A stretch of 7,211 bases of DNA from Candidatus Omnitrophota bacterium (GTDB lineage: Bacteria; Omnitrophota; Gorgyraeia; Gygaellales; Profunditerraquicolaceae): contig VGKF01000041.1 of assembly GCA_016867175.1 (NCBI GenBank), positions 1 to 7,211 on the forward strand. The letters are read 5' to 3'. The stretch's first letter is position 1. Every line of letters starts with the position of its first letter. The translations under genes and the position numbers were made by a program. Shown one piece after another: positions 1-6,119 of this stretch. Below the pieces are notes generated by a model that was not told where the DNA came from, ran no database searches, and worked only from the letters and a program-made list of their open reading frames with translations.

Positions 1-565
1 CGCCCTGGGTTCAAGAAGTATAATCGGGGACGCGCGCAGCCTAGATATGCAGTCCAAGATGAACCTGAAGATTAAATACCGCGAGTCATTTCGGCCCTTT
101 GCGCCTACGGTATTAAAAGAAAAAGCCTCAGAGTGGTTTGATCTTAAGGCAGAGAGCCCTTATATGCTATTGGTCGCTCCGGTTAAAGAGGAGAAAAGGG
201 TTGGTCCGCAAACCTCTGATTTAGACCTGTGTGGATTTGATAAACTAAAATCAAAGCGCTCAGAGATACCCGCAGTTACGCATGTGGATTATTCTGCCAG
301 GGTCCAAACAGTCAAAAGAGAGGATAATCCTTTATACTATGATATGATAAATACCTTCTATAAAAAAACAGGTTCTCCTGTTATAATAAATACTTCATTT
401 AATGTCCGGGGTGAACCTTTGGTCTGTAGTCCAGAGGATGCCTTCAGGTGTTTTATGCGCACTGAAATAGATTATCTGATCATGGGCTCGTTCCTTTTGG
501 ATAAGAAAGAACAAAAGCCTGTTCTGGAAGATAAAAAGTGGCAACAAGTCTTCGAACTAGATTAG
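1..565 (+). CDS. Carbamoyltransferase (NodU/CmcH/SxtI type), C-terminal part, 5' truncated by window edge
   Basis: Enzymes of this family transfer a carbamoyl group from carbamoyl phosphate to a hydroxyl of a sugar or natural product in the cytoplasm, using ATP. The frame is open from base 2, so the Met codon at 47 is internal: the codons before it read ALGSRSIIGDARSLD, which continues a family signature (usually PRALGxRSILxDPR). About 187 residues are visible, covering the C-terminal carbamoyltransferase domain. Seen motifs are ALGSRSI and IKYRESFRPFAP near the start, then VTHVDYSARVQTV, and GSPVIINTSFNVRGEPLVCS with the conserved NTSFN-x-RGEP core. The catalytic N-terminal domain lies outside the window. 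The protein ends FELD, which I recall as a common C-terminus in this family. The TAG stop at 563-565 is also the first three bases of the palindrome that follows. The next genes (SxtJ-like, DUF5989-like) match the sxtI-J-K order. The acceptor substrate cannot be told from this fragment. Confidence 0.95.
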   Translation, partial: ALGSRSIIGDARSLDMQSKMNLKIKYRESFRPFAPTVLKEKASEWFDLKAESPYMLLVAPVKEEKRVGPQTSDLDLCGFDKLKSKRSEIPAVTHVDYSARVQTVKREDNPLYYDMINTFYKKTGSPVIINTSFNVRGEPLVCSPEDAFRCFMRTEIDYLIMGSFLLDKKEQKPVLEDKKWQQVFELD

Positions 566-639
566 GGACGGTTCTGAATTCCCCTTAAAAGTGTCCCCCA
601 GGGGACACTTTTAACCGTAGCTCAGAACCGTCCCTAGAT
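557..639. repeat. CTAGAT direct repeat flanking the palindrome (possible insertion scar)
   Basis: CTAGAT occurs at 557-562 and again at 634-639, bracketing the palindrome. Extended, the flanks read CTAGATTAG on the left and CTAGATAAA on the right. Part of this match (the CTA at 634-636) also belongs to the right palindrome arm, so chance cannot be excluded. If the bases between the copies are removed, the carbamoyltransferase frame reads on as Asp-Lys-Tyr-Gly and stops at the TAG at 649-651. It would then overlap the ATG at 644 of the next gene by eight bases (ATGGATAG), a normal coupled junction. IS200/RAYT-type transposition does not normally make target duplications, so a duplication here would favour a MITE-like origin. 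Confidence 0.4.
563..636. repeat. Nested palindromic repeat (74 bp), RAYT/MITE-like, between carbamoyltransferase and SxtJ-like gene
   Basis: An outer perfect 15-bp inverted repeat pairs 563-577 (TAGGGACGGTTCTGA) with 622-636 (TCAGAACCGTCCCTA). Inside it, a second perfect 14-bp inverted repeat pairs 585-598 (TTAAAAGTGTCCCC) with 601-614 (GGGGACACTTTTAA), leaving only CA at 599-600 as its formal loop. The two stems are separated by unpaired 7-nt stretches, 578-584 and 615-621. The right one contains GTAG, a tetranucleotide known at the foot of REP/RAYT hairpins, but that match is short. Both arms carry a GGGAC core. No T-tract follows, so this does not look like an intrinsic terminator. I infer a small non-autonomous mobile repeat of the kind mobilised in trans by REP-associated tyrosine transposases; no transposase is in the window. 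It could also act in the mRNA, where it would fold the upstream stop codon towards the downstream start. Confidence 0.85.
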
Positions 640-643
640 AAAT

Positions 644-1030
644 ATGGATAGAAAGGCGTTAAGAAAATTCGGGATTACCATGGGGGTTGCCTTTTTAGTG
701 ATTACGCTGGTAATCCTCATCAGGCATAAAGATATTGTTATGCCTATGGTTTTTATTTCGGCTGCGTTTTTTGCTCTAGCTTTTATCGCACCAGTTATTT
801 TAAAACCGATTTATATTGCCTGGATGAAGCTTGCTTTTATATTAGGCTGGCTCAATACCAGGATTATTTTGGCAATTATGTTTTATTTGGTTTTCGCGCC
901 CATAGGACTTATTTTAAGGTTATTTAAAAAAGACCTGTTGGATAAAAGAATAGAAAAGGGAAAGGCTTCTTACTGGAAGAAGAAAGAAGCGCTAGAGTTT
1001 AATCCTTTGCAATATGAAAGACAGTTTTAA
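644..1030 (+). CDS. SxtJ-like small membrane protein
   Basis: This is a 128-residue integral membrane protein resembling SxtJ, a protein of unknown function encoded beside the carbamoyltransferase gene in saxitoxin clusters. Three hydrophobic segments are visible at about residues 11-27, 32-54 and 73-93. The most family-like stretch is about 54-96: KPIYIAWMKLAFILGW, then NTRIIL, then FYLVFAPIGLILRLF. It is followed by a basic tail with SYWKKK at 109-114. The length fits the family. The ATG at 644 is chosen because the DRKALRKFG opening resembles homologues as I remember them, but no Shine-Dalgarno sequence is visible: the palindrome ends only 7 nt upstream and may have displaced it. An in-frame ATG at 680 would cut into the first helix and is less likely. 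The gene lies 14 bp before the DUF5989-like gene. A role as membrane partner or tether for the carbamoyltransferase is inferred from gene order only. Confidence 0.85.
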   Translation: MDRKALRKFGITMGVAFLVITLVILIRHKDIVMPMVFISAAFFALAFIAPVILKPIYIAWMKLAFILGWLNTRIILAIMFYLVFAPIGLILRLFKKDLLDKRIEKGKASYWKKKEALEFNPLQYERQF

Positions 1031-1033
1031 AAC

Positions 1034-1039
1034 GGAGGT
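1034..1039 (+). promoter_or_regulatory. Ribosome binding site GGAGGT setting the GTG start of the DUF5989-like gene
   Basis: GGAGGT lies 5 nt before the GTG at 1045. It is the strongest Shine-Dalgarno match in the window. It supports translation of the small ORF that follows and fixes its non-ATG start, since no ATG is available until well inside the transmembrane segment. Confidence 0.8.
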
Positions 1040-1044
1040 GCTCA

Positions 1045-1203
1045 GTGGGTAAGCTTTCAATATTAAGGGAATTCTGGGATTTCCTGAAGGTGCGTAAAAA
1101 ATGGTGGCTGGCGCCAATAGTCATTATGCTTTTACTTTTGGGACTTTTAATGTTTTTCACCCAGTCATCGGCAGTCGCCCCTTTTATCTACACCCTATTT
1201 TAA
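1045..1203 (+). CDS. DUF5989/SxtK-like 52-residue membrane protein, GTG start
   Basis: The protein opens MGKLSILREFWDFLKVRKKWW at residues 1-21, an amphipathic basic and aromatic segment. One transmembrane helix follows at about 22-39 (LAPIVIMLLLLGLLMFF), and the protein ends in TQSSAVAPFIYTLF. This pattern, with EFWxFLxxRKKWWL near the start and APFIYTLF at the very end, is what I recognise as the DUF5989 family, which includes SxtK of saxitoxin clusters. The size is also as expected (about 50 residues). Function is unknown. It starts with GTG after a strong GGAGGT and ends with TAA, 20 bp before the next gene. The short length and GTG start make it easy for gene callers to miss. Its place directly after a carbamoyltransferase and an SxtJ-like gene is the conserved arrangement. 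This suggests that the three products act together, with the two small proteins in the inner membrane. Confidence 0.9.
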   Translation: MGKLSILREFWDFLKVRKKWWLAPIVIMLLLLGLLMFFTQSSAVAPFIYTLF

Positions 1204-1223
1204 TAATACAGCCAAGGAGCTAG

Positions 1224-1982
1224 ATGAAGAAGATAATAATATCTATTCTTTTATTAGCGGTATTTTTAGTATTCTGGGCCCGCTATAATAATGATCCCGG
1301 AAATATCCTTTCTAATTTGTTAAAGCGTGGAGACCTACGGCAGGGAGAGCTGGTTTACGGGATCAGCCTCTTTGGTTTTATTCCGTTGGGAGAGGCTATT
1401 TTTAAAGAGGCTAAGGAAGAAGAGTTGAATGGACGCAAAGTATACCATCTTTCGGCAAGCGCAAAAAGCCTTAAAATCATAGCACCTTTCCTAAGCGGCA
1501 CCGTTAATTTAGATTCTTATATTGACAGGGAAAGCCTTAATCCGCTTGTTTTTAAACAAGAGATATTCGTTAGGGGCAAGAATGACTTGATAAGAGAGGC
1601 CAGCTATGACCAAGCGCAGGGGGTCATGACGCTAGCAGGGGTCAGGCGCCAGGTGCTGCCTAATACCCAGGACCATCTTTCTGCGATATATAACCTGCGC
1701 AGGATGGATTTTGATAAGCTCAAGGATTACGACATAAATATAAATACCAACCAGAAAAACTATAGCCTGAAAGGCAAATCACAAGCAGGACAGATCGCCT
1801 TAAAAGGTAAAATTTATAAGACCACGTTTTTAGAAGCAAGTATCAGCCGCAGGGATAAGAATCCTTACCATAAATCCACCATGTCTATGCTCCTGTTAAA
1901 AGATGAAGGGAACTTGCCTATTATGATCAAGGCCTTTGCCAGCGGCGCGGTTATAAATGTAAAGCTTATAGAGACTAGATGA
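1224..1982 (+). CDS. DUF3108-type envelope protein with N-terminal membrane anchor
   Basis: This 252-residue protein has a lysine start (MKK) and one hydrophobic segment at about residues 4-19. That fits an uncleaved anchor or a signal peptide; no lipobox cysteine is seen, so it is not an evident lipoprotein. From about residue 40 the sequence follows the DUF3108 pattern: GELVYGISLFGFIPLGEAIF (41-60), the beta-rich KVYHLSASAKS (72-82), YIDRESLNPLVF (99-110), and DHLSAIYNLRRMDF (150-163). The rest is probably a periplasmic beta-strand-rich domain. No catalytic motif is known to me for this family, and its molecular role is unsettled. The start is backed by AAGGAG at 1214-1219, 4 nt before the ATG. 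Its TGA stop overlaps the ATG of the methyltransferase gene (ATGA, 1979-1982), so the two are probably translationally coupled. Context suggests a role in building or exporting the glycan at the envelope. Confidence 0.8.
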   Translation: MKKIIISILLLAVFLVFWARYNNDPGNILSNLLKRGDLRQGELVYGISLFGFIPLGEAIFKEAKEEELNGRKVYHLSASAKSLKIIAPFLSGTVNLDSYIDRESLNPLVFKQEIFVRGKNDLIREASYDQAQGVMTLAGVRRQVLPNTQDHLSAIYNLRRMDFDKLKDYDININTNQKNYSLKGKSQAGQIALKGKIYKTTFLEASISRRDKNPYHKSTMSMLLLKDEGNLPIMIKAFASGAVINVKLIETR

Positions 1983-2695
1983 CACATATAGAGAATACCG
2001 GAGAGAGGATACTTTTAGAAAGAGAAACTCCGCTTATGATTGCGCGCCATCTTAGCGCCTATAGGTTTGCCAAGGATTATCTTAGCAGCCGCACTGTATT
2101 GGACATAGGATGCGGAGAGGGTTACGGAAGTTTTTATCTGGCGGATGTTGCTTCGCAGGTCAAGGCTCTGGACTATAGCCGGGAGGCCATAGATTACGCC
2201 GCAGGAAAATACTCTAAAGACAACCTGCAGTTTCTGGCAATGAATATAGAAAACCTCTCCAGCCTCTCCCAGAAATTCTCAGCTATATGTTCGTTCCAAT
2301 TTATAGAGCATCTGGCGAATGCCAGCCAATTTTTAAAAGATGTTGCTAGTCTGTTGGAAGACGACGGTTTGTTTATCTGCTCTACCCCTAATAAAATAGA
2401 TGCCTCAAAAGGCCAGGATACCCCGTTTAATAGATTCCATCTTAAGGAATATTTTTATGCTGAGTTTAAGGAACTGTTGGAAAAGTATTTTAGAACCGTT
2501 GAGATTTTCGGCCTGAAAAGAAGCAAAAAACTCAATTTCTACAGAAAGGTCAAGAAGGCAGGGATTTTTAATTTCCTTCCGGACGGCCTAAACCCGGTTA
2601 AGAGATTTTATAAACGCATGGACTGCGATAATTTTGTGCTAAGCAAAGAGAGTCCGGATGCTGCCTTGGATTTTATTGCCTTATGTAGGAAATAA
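1979..2695 (+). CDS. Class I SAM-dependent methyltransferase
   Basis: The product is 238 residues and lacks membrane segments, so it is a likely cytoplasmic enzyme that moves a methyl group from S-adenosylmethionine to an unknown acceptor. The Rossmann-fold motif I is clear at 40-50 (VLDIGCGEGYG). The acidic end of strand 2 is Asp65 in ALDYS (63-67), and NIENL (89-93) marks the next strand. Motif IV-like SFQFIEHL is at 105-112, and the strand 5 region LFICSTPNK is at 131-139, followed by FHLKEYF (153-159). This pattern is typical of Methyltransf_11/25-type enzymes common in surface polysaccharide and lipid glycosylation clusters. The basic C-terminal third (about 178-216) is not part of the core fold and could set substrate choice. 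The start overlaps the preceding stop (ATGA). The stop TAA lies 3 nt before the next ATG. A sugar or lipid hydroxyl acceptor is inferred from neighbours only. Confidence 0.88.
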   Translation: MTHIENTGERILLERETPLMIARHLSAYRFAKDYLSSRTVLDIGCGEGYGSFYLADVASQVKALDYSREAIDYAAGKYSKDNLQFLAMNIENLSSLSQKFSAICSFQFIEHLANASQFLKDVASLLEDDGLFICSTPNKIDASKGQDTPFNRFHLKEYFYAEFKELLEKYFRTVEIFGLKRSKKLNFYRKVKKAGIFNFLPDGLNPVKRFYKRMDCDNFVLSKESPDAALDFIALCRK

Positions 2696-2698
2696 ATT

Positions 2699-4738
2699 AT
2701 GCCTATAATTACCTCATTATTCATGAACCTCTTGGTAGCAAGCACAGCTCTTCTGCTTACCTATAGGGTTTTTAAGTTCAGCGGATTCATAGATTCACTA
2801 TTAGCTTTTTCTGTGTTTTATTTTAGCCAGATAGTATACAGCGAGCTTCTCTTAGGCTTAACGGGGACTCTTTATTTAAAAAATCTTATAACTATTAATA
2901 TAGCTATCCTCTTGATTACTTGGTTTTTAAGCCGCAGCAAAGATTACTATTTTAACTTAAAAAACCCCAGGGATACTTTACTGGAAATTATCAGTAACAA
3001 AACAATTCTATTGATTGTTGCTGTGCTTGCAGGATTCGGCCTGGTGAAGCTTTTTATTAACCTGGTCAATCCTCCTTTTGGCTGGGATGACCTGAACTAT
3101 CATTTTACCTTTCCCGTAGAGTGGCTCAAGCATGGGGATTTGAATATCCCTATTACTGTCTTTGATGACCCCAGCCCTTCATATTACCCTATTAACGCTA
3201 GCTTGCTATTCTTTTGGCTGATCGCGCCTCTTAAGAATGTATTCCTGGCGGATTTAGGCCAGCTTCCTTTTTTTGTCCTGGCTGCGTTTGCGGCTTACGG
3301 CCTTGCCAGGAAGATGGGCTTGAATAAAGAGTTTTCGTTTTCTGCTGCCGGGCTGTTTTTCCTGGTGCCTAATTTCTTCAAACAGCTAAAGATTGCCTAT
3401 GTCGATGTGATAGTGGCGGCGCTTTTTCTTATCGCGCTCAATTGCCTTTTTCTGCTGCGCAAAGAGTTCTCTCTAAGGAATATCCTGATATATAGCATGG
3501 GCCTGGGCTTGCTTTTAGGGACTAAAACCGTAGCCCTGCCTTACAGCCTGCTCTTGCTCATGCCCTTTGTTTATTACGCAGCGAAGAACCCGAATAAGGC
3601 CTATTTATTGCTTATTTCTCTCGCAGTAATAATTTCTTTAGGAGGTTTTACTTATATAAGAAATTTCCTGGAGGCAGGCAACCCCCTATATCCGCTGAAT
3701 CTTAAAGTTATGGGTATCGATATATTTAAAGGCGTAATAGATAATTCTATTTATGCCGTTCATTTTAAGCAGAGGGATTTTGCTTTAAGCAAGCTCCTTT
3801 TTCATGAAGGCTTAGGGGCGCAGGCATTAATATTCATATTCCCCGCGGTATTCTTAGGCCTGCCGCTTACCCTGCTAAAGAAGAAGAGTGGTCTTAATTT
3901 AGTTTTGGCTTATTCTTTACTCCTGCCGTTTTTGATTTATCTGGCCTACAGGTTTATTATACCGCTTCCTAATTCCAGGTATCTTTACCCGCTCCTGGGG
4001 GTAGGTTTGGCCTGCGGATTTTACACTGCCAGGCTCCTTAATCTCCCAAAATCAATCATAAACATTCTAACCGCGCTATGCGTTTTAGCCTCTATTCCAG
4101 AGTTAGCCAGGCGCCAGGAGCTGGCGGCTTCTTTAGCCCTGGCAACTGCTTTGTTTTTTCTGCTTCCTTATTTGATAAAATTCATACCCAGGCTCATCAT
4201 CCCGTCGGTAATCGTCATTTTCTTAGGCCTGGTAATTTTAAATAACGACTATATAAAGAATGAATACCCCAGGTATATAAAGATGGAAAGGTATTCCGGT
4301 TTCTGGCCGGATGCAACCCGCGCCTGGGATTGGTTGAATAGCAATACGCAGGGTAATAACATTGCTTATGTCGGCAGGCCGGTGCCCTTTCCGCTCTACG
4401 GAAGCAGCTTTAAGAATAACGTTTATTATGTTTCGGTGAATAAACAGGACCCGGCTAAGCTGCACTATTTCTCCGAGAGCTACTATTCCTGGGGCCATGA
4501 TTTCTTAAGCCTGCATAAAAGTTTAGAGGCCGCAGGCAACTACCGTTCTGGCGCTGATTATAATACCTGGTTCGCTAATCTCTTAAAGCGCAATACGGAT
4601 TACCTCTTTATTTATTCATTGCACCAGACGCAAGATATAGAGTTCCCCCTGGAGGATAATTGGGCAAGGAGTAACCCGGCTAAATTTAATCAAGTTTTTC
4701 TTAATAACAGCATACGTATATATAAGGTCTTAAGATGA
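2699..4738 (+). CDS. GT-C-fold integral membrane glycosyltransferase (GT39/ArnT/PMT-like)
   Basis: At 679 residues this is the largest gene product here. It has many hydrophobic segments (roughly 5-22, 30-50, 62-78, 102-124, 166-200, 214-250, 262-292, 301-318, 375-394, 400-420, 429-445, 453-510) and a soluble C-terminal domain of about 160 residues. GT-C enzymes take sugar from a polyprenyl-phosphate donor and act on the periplasmic face. The first large outer loop carries the expected acidic pair in GWDDLNYHFTFP (128-139), with Asp130 and Asp131 as candidate catalytic residues. Further family-like motifs are TYIRNFLEAGNPLYP (318-332) and NSRYLYPLL (425-433), both usual in GT39/RgtA-like proteins. 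Start: AGGA at 2687-2690, 8 nt upstream of the ATG. The TGA stop overlaps the start of the first GT2 gene (ATGA, 4735-4738), suggesting coupled expression with a likely donor-making enzyme. The sugar and acceptor are unknown. Confidence 0.85.
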   Translation: MPIITSLFMNLLVASTALLLTYRVFKFSGFIDSLLAFSVFYFSQIVYSELLLGLTGTLYLKNLITINIAILLITWFLSRSKDYYFNLKNPRDTLLEIISNKTILLIVAVLAGFGLVKLFINLVNPPFGWDDLNYHFTFPVEWLKHGDLNIPITVFDDPSPSYYPINASLLFFWLIAPLKNVFLADLGQLPFFVLAAFAAYGLARKMGLNKEFSFSAAGLFFLVPNFFKQLKIAYVDVIVAALFLIALNCLFLLRKEFSLRNILIYSMGLGLLLGTKTVALPYSLLLLMPFVYYAAKNPNKAYLLLISLAVIISLGGFTYIRNFLEAGNPLYPLNLKVMGIDIFKGVIDNSIYAVHFKQRDFALSKLLFHEGLGAQALIFIFPAVFLGLPLTLLKKKSGLNLVLAYSLLLPFLIYLAYRFIIPLPNSRYLYPLLGVGLACGFYTARLLNLPKSIINILTALCVLASIPELARRQELAASLALATALFFLLPYLIKFIPRLIIPSVIVIFLGLVILNNDYIKNEYPRYIKMERYSGFWPDATRAWDWLNSNTQGNNIAYVGRPVPFPLYGSSFKNNVYYVSVNKQDPAKLHYFSESYYSWGHDFLSLHKSLEAAGNYRSGADYNTWFANLLKRNTDYLFIYSLHQTQDIEFPLEDNWARSNPAKFNQVFLNNSIRIYKVLR

Positions 4739-5433
4739 GATTATCAATCATTATACCTGCTTATAACGAAGAAGATAACATAAGAGAGGTCATTGAGAAG
4801 ATAGAGTTCTCGTTGGGTATCCCGCACGAGCTGGTAGTGGTAAACGACCATTCTGTTGACAGGACCGCAGAGATAATATCCGGGCTGTGCGCAAAATACA
4901 AGAATATTAAATTAGTGCATAATAACCGCCAGAGGGGCTTTGCCAATGCCTTAAGAACAGGTTTTGAAAGCGCCTCGACAGAGCTCTTAGTGCCGGTGAT
5001 GGGCGACCTCTGCGATGACTTAAGCACGATCAGGAAGATGTTGAGCAAGGCGGATGAAGGTTATGATATTATCTGCGGCTGCCGTTATATAAAAGGCGGC
5101 TCGCGGCTGGGCGGCTCAAAGGTCAAAGGATTCTTTTCTTCTTTTGTAGGCTGGACCCTGCACTATCTCTTATGGATACCCACGCATGATGTGGCTAATG
5201 CCTTTAAGATGTACAGGAAAAAAGTAATAGACGGTATTGATATCCAGGCTAAAGGTTTTGAGATATCCATGGAGATAGCGCTCAAGGGTTATTACGCCGG
5301 ATTTAGGATAACCGAGGTGCCTACTGTCTGGAGGGAGAGGACTAAAGGCAAGTCCAGTTTTAAAATGTTAAGGCTCTTTCCTGATTATTTTAAGCTTTAC
5401 CTTTGGGGGATCCTGAAGGCTTTATCCAGGTAA
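4735..5433 (+). CDS. GT2 glycosyltransferase, DPM-synthase-like (first of two)
   Basis: This 232-residue GT-A-fold enzyme is close in pattern to dolichyl/polyprenyl-phosphate sugar synthases. It starts with the standard strand SIIIPAYNEEDNI (4-16), followed by the nucleotide-binding ELVVVNDHSVDRT (32-44) and NRQRGFANALRTGF (64-77). The metal-binding region reads VPVMGDLCDD (86-95): the first Asp of the classical DXD is replaced by Met89, leaving Asp91 and then Asp94/Asp95. Variants of this kind exist in the family, so it need not be inactive. The acceptor-side motif GFEISMEIALK is at 174-184, with ITEVPTVWRERTKGKSSFK at 192-210. There are no clear transmembrane helices; the aromatic and hydrophobic end (about 214-230) could lie on the membrane surface. 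It begins within the stop of the GT-C gene and ends 4 bp before the second GT2. A likely role is making a polyprenyl-phosphate sugar for the GT-C enzyme; this is inferred. Confidence 0.88.
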   Translation: MRLSIIIPAYNEEDNIREVIEKIEFSLGIPHELVVVNDHSVDRTAEIISGLCAKYKNIKLVHNNRQRGFANALRTGFESASTELLVPVMGDLCDDLSTIRKMLSKADEGYDIICGCRYIKGGSRLGGSKVKGFFSSFVGWTLHYLLWIPTHDVANAFKMYRKKVIDGIDIQAKGFEISMEIALKGYYAGFRITEVPTVWRERTKGKSSFKMLRLFPDYFKLYLWGILKALSR

Positions 5434-5437
5434 AAAT

Positions 5438-6118
5438 ATGCCGCTACTTTCAGTGATAGTCCCGGTTTATAACGAGGCAGGCACAATAAAGCAGATCTTA
5501 GAGAAGATCCGCTTAATGGCTATCGATAAAGAGATAATCGTAGTGGATGACGGCTCAAGCGACGGGACAGGGAAGGTTCTGCGGGAGCTTGAGAAGGATA
5601 GTATTAAAATCATCCATCATCCTACAAACAGGGGCAAGGGCGCGGCAGTATTAACCGGGTTGAGTAATGCTATTTCTGAATTCGTAATTATCCAAGATGC
5701 TGATCTGGAGTATGACCCGGCAGATTATTTAAAATTATTGGCAGCAATGCAGGAGGGCAATGCCGATATTATCCTGGGCGCAAGGTTTACCAGGGGATAC
5801 CACGGGTTGAAGATCCATAAAATGGGTAATAGGTTCTTGACTACGCTGGTAAACTTACTTTTTAACGCGGATTTAAATGATTGTTTTACCTGCTATAAAT
5901 TATTTCACAGGGAAACTATTAATAGGCTTGGTTTAAAATCTCAAGGCTTTGATATAGAGACAGAGATAGTCTCCAAGGCCCTGCGTAATAAACTGCGCAT
6001 AAAAGAGGTCCCCATAACCTATCATCCGCGCAGTTATTCCGAAGGTAAGAAGATACGCATAAAAGACGGAGTAGAGGCAATATTCAGCATTATCAGCTGC
6101 CGTCTTTCTAGAGGGTAA
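5438..6118 (+). CDS. GT2 glycosyltransferase, DPM-synthase-like (second of two)
   Basis: This 226-residue GT-A-fold enzyme has intact motifs: LSVIVPVYNEAGTI (4-17), KEIIVVDDGSSDGT (31-44) and NRGKGAAVLTGL (64-75). The full DXD is present in IIQDADLEYDP (84-94, Asp87 and Asp89), followed by ILGARF (112-117). The acceptor-side GFDIETEIVSKAL is at 170-182 and IKEVPITYHPRSYSEGKKI at 188-206. This is the usual layout of polyprenyl-phosphate glucose/mannose synthases and related enzymes. There is no C-terminal membrane extension of the kind seen in GtrB/ArnC-like members, so it is soluble or peripheral. It shares the overall plan of the preceding GT2 but differs in the DXD region and in many positions, so it is a diverged paralogue rather than a recent copy. 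AGG at 5428-5430 lies 7 nt before the ATG and serves as a modest ribosome site. The stop is 1 bp from the next ATG. Donor sugar unknown. Confidence 0.9.
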   Translation: MPLLSVIVPVYNEAGTIKQILEKIRLMAIDKEIIVVDDGSSDGTGKVLRELEKDSIKIIHHPTNRGKGAAVLTGLSNAISEFVIIQDADLEYDPADYLKLLAAMQEGNADIILGARFTRGYHGLKIHKMGNRFLTTLVNLLFNADLNDCFTCYKLFHRETINRLGLKSQGFDIETEIVSKALRNKLRIKEVPITYHPRSYSEGKKIRIKDGVEAIFSIISCRLSRG

Positions 6119-6119
6119 T

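Noticed and set aside
47..565. Complete 172-residue gene starting at ATG 47
   Set aside because: The frame is open upstream to base 2 and the residues before ATG 47 match the carbamoyltransferase family, so this Met is internal and the gene is cut by the window edge.
563..640. Rho-independent terminator after the carbamoyltransferase gene
   Set aside because: The stem is strong, but the bases after it (GATAAATATGG) contain no T-tract on the + strand. The next gene follows within 8 nt, so a palindromic repeat fits better.
680..1030. Alternative start of the SxtJ-like gene at ATG 680
   Set aside because: It has no better ribosome site and would remove the basic N-terminus and the start of the first helix.
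4238..4498. Minus-strand open frame of 86 codons
   Set aside because: It lies wholly within the GT-C gene's conserved C-terminal region, has no recognisable protein pattern, and no gene runs on that strand nearby.
4761..5048. Minus-strand open frame of 95 codons
   Set aside because: It is opposite the core motifs of the first GT2 gene and has serine- and leucine-rich content typical of an antisense shadow.
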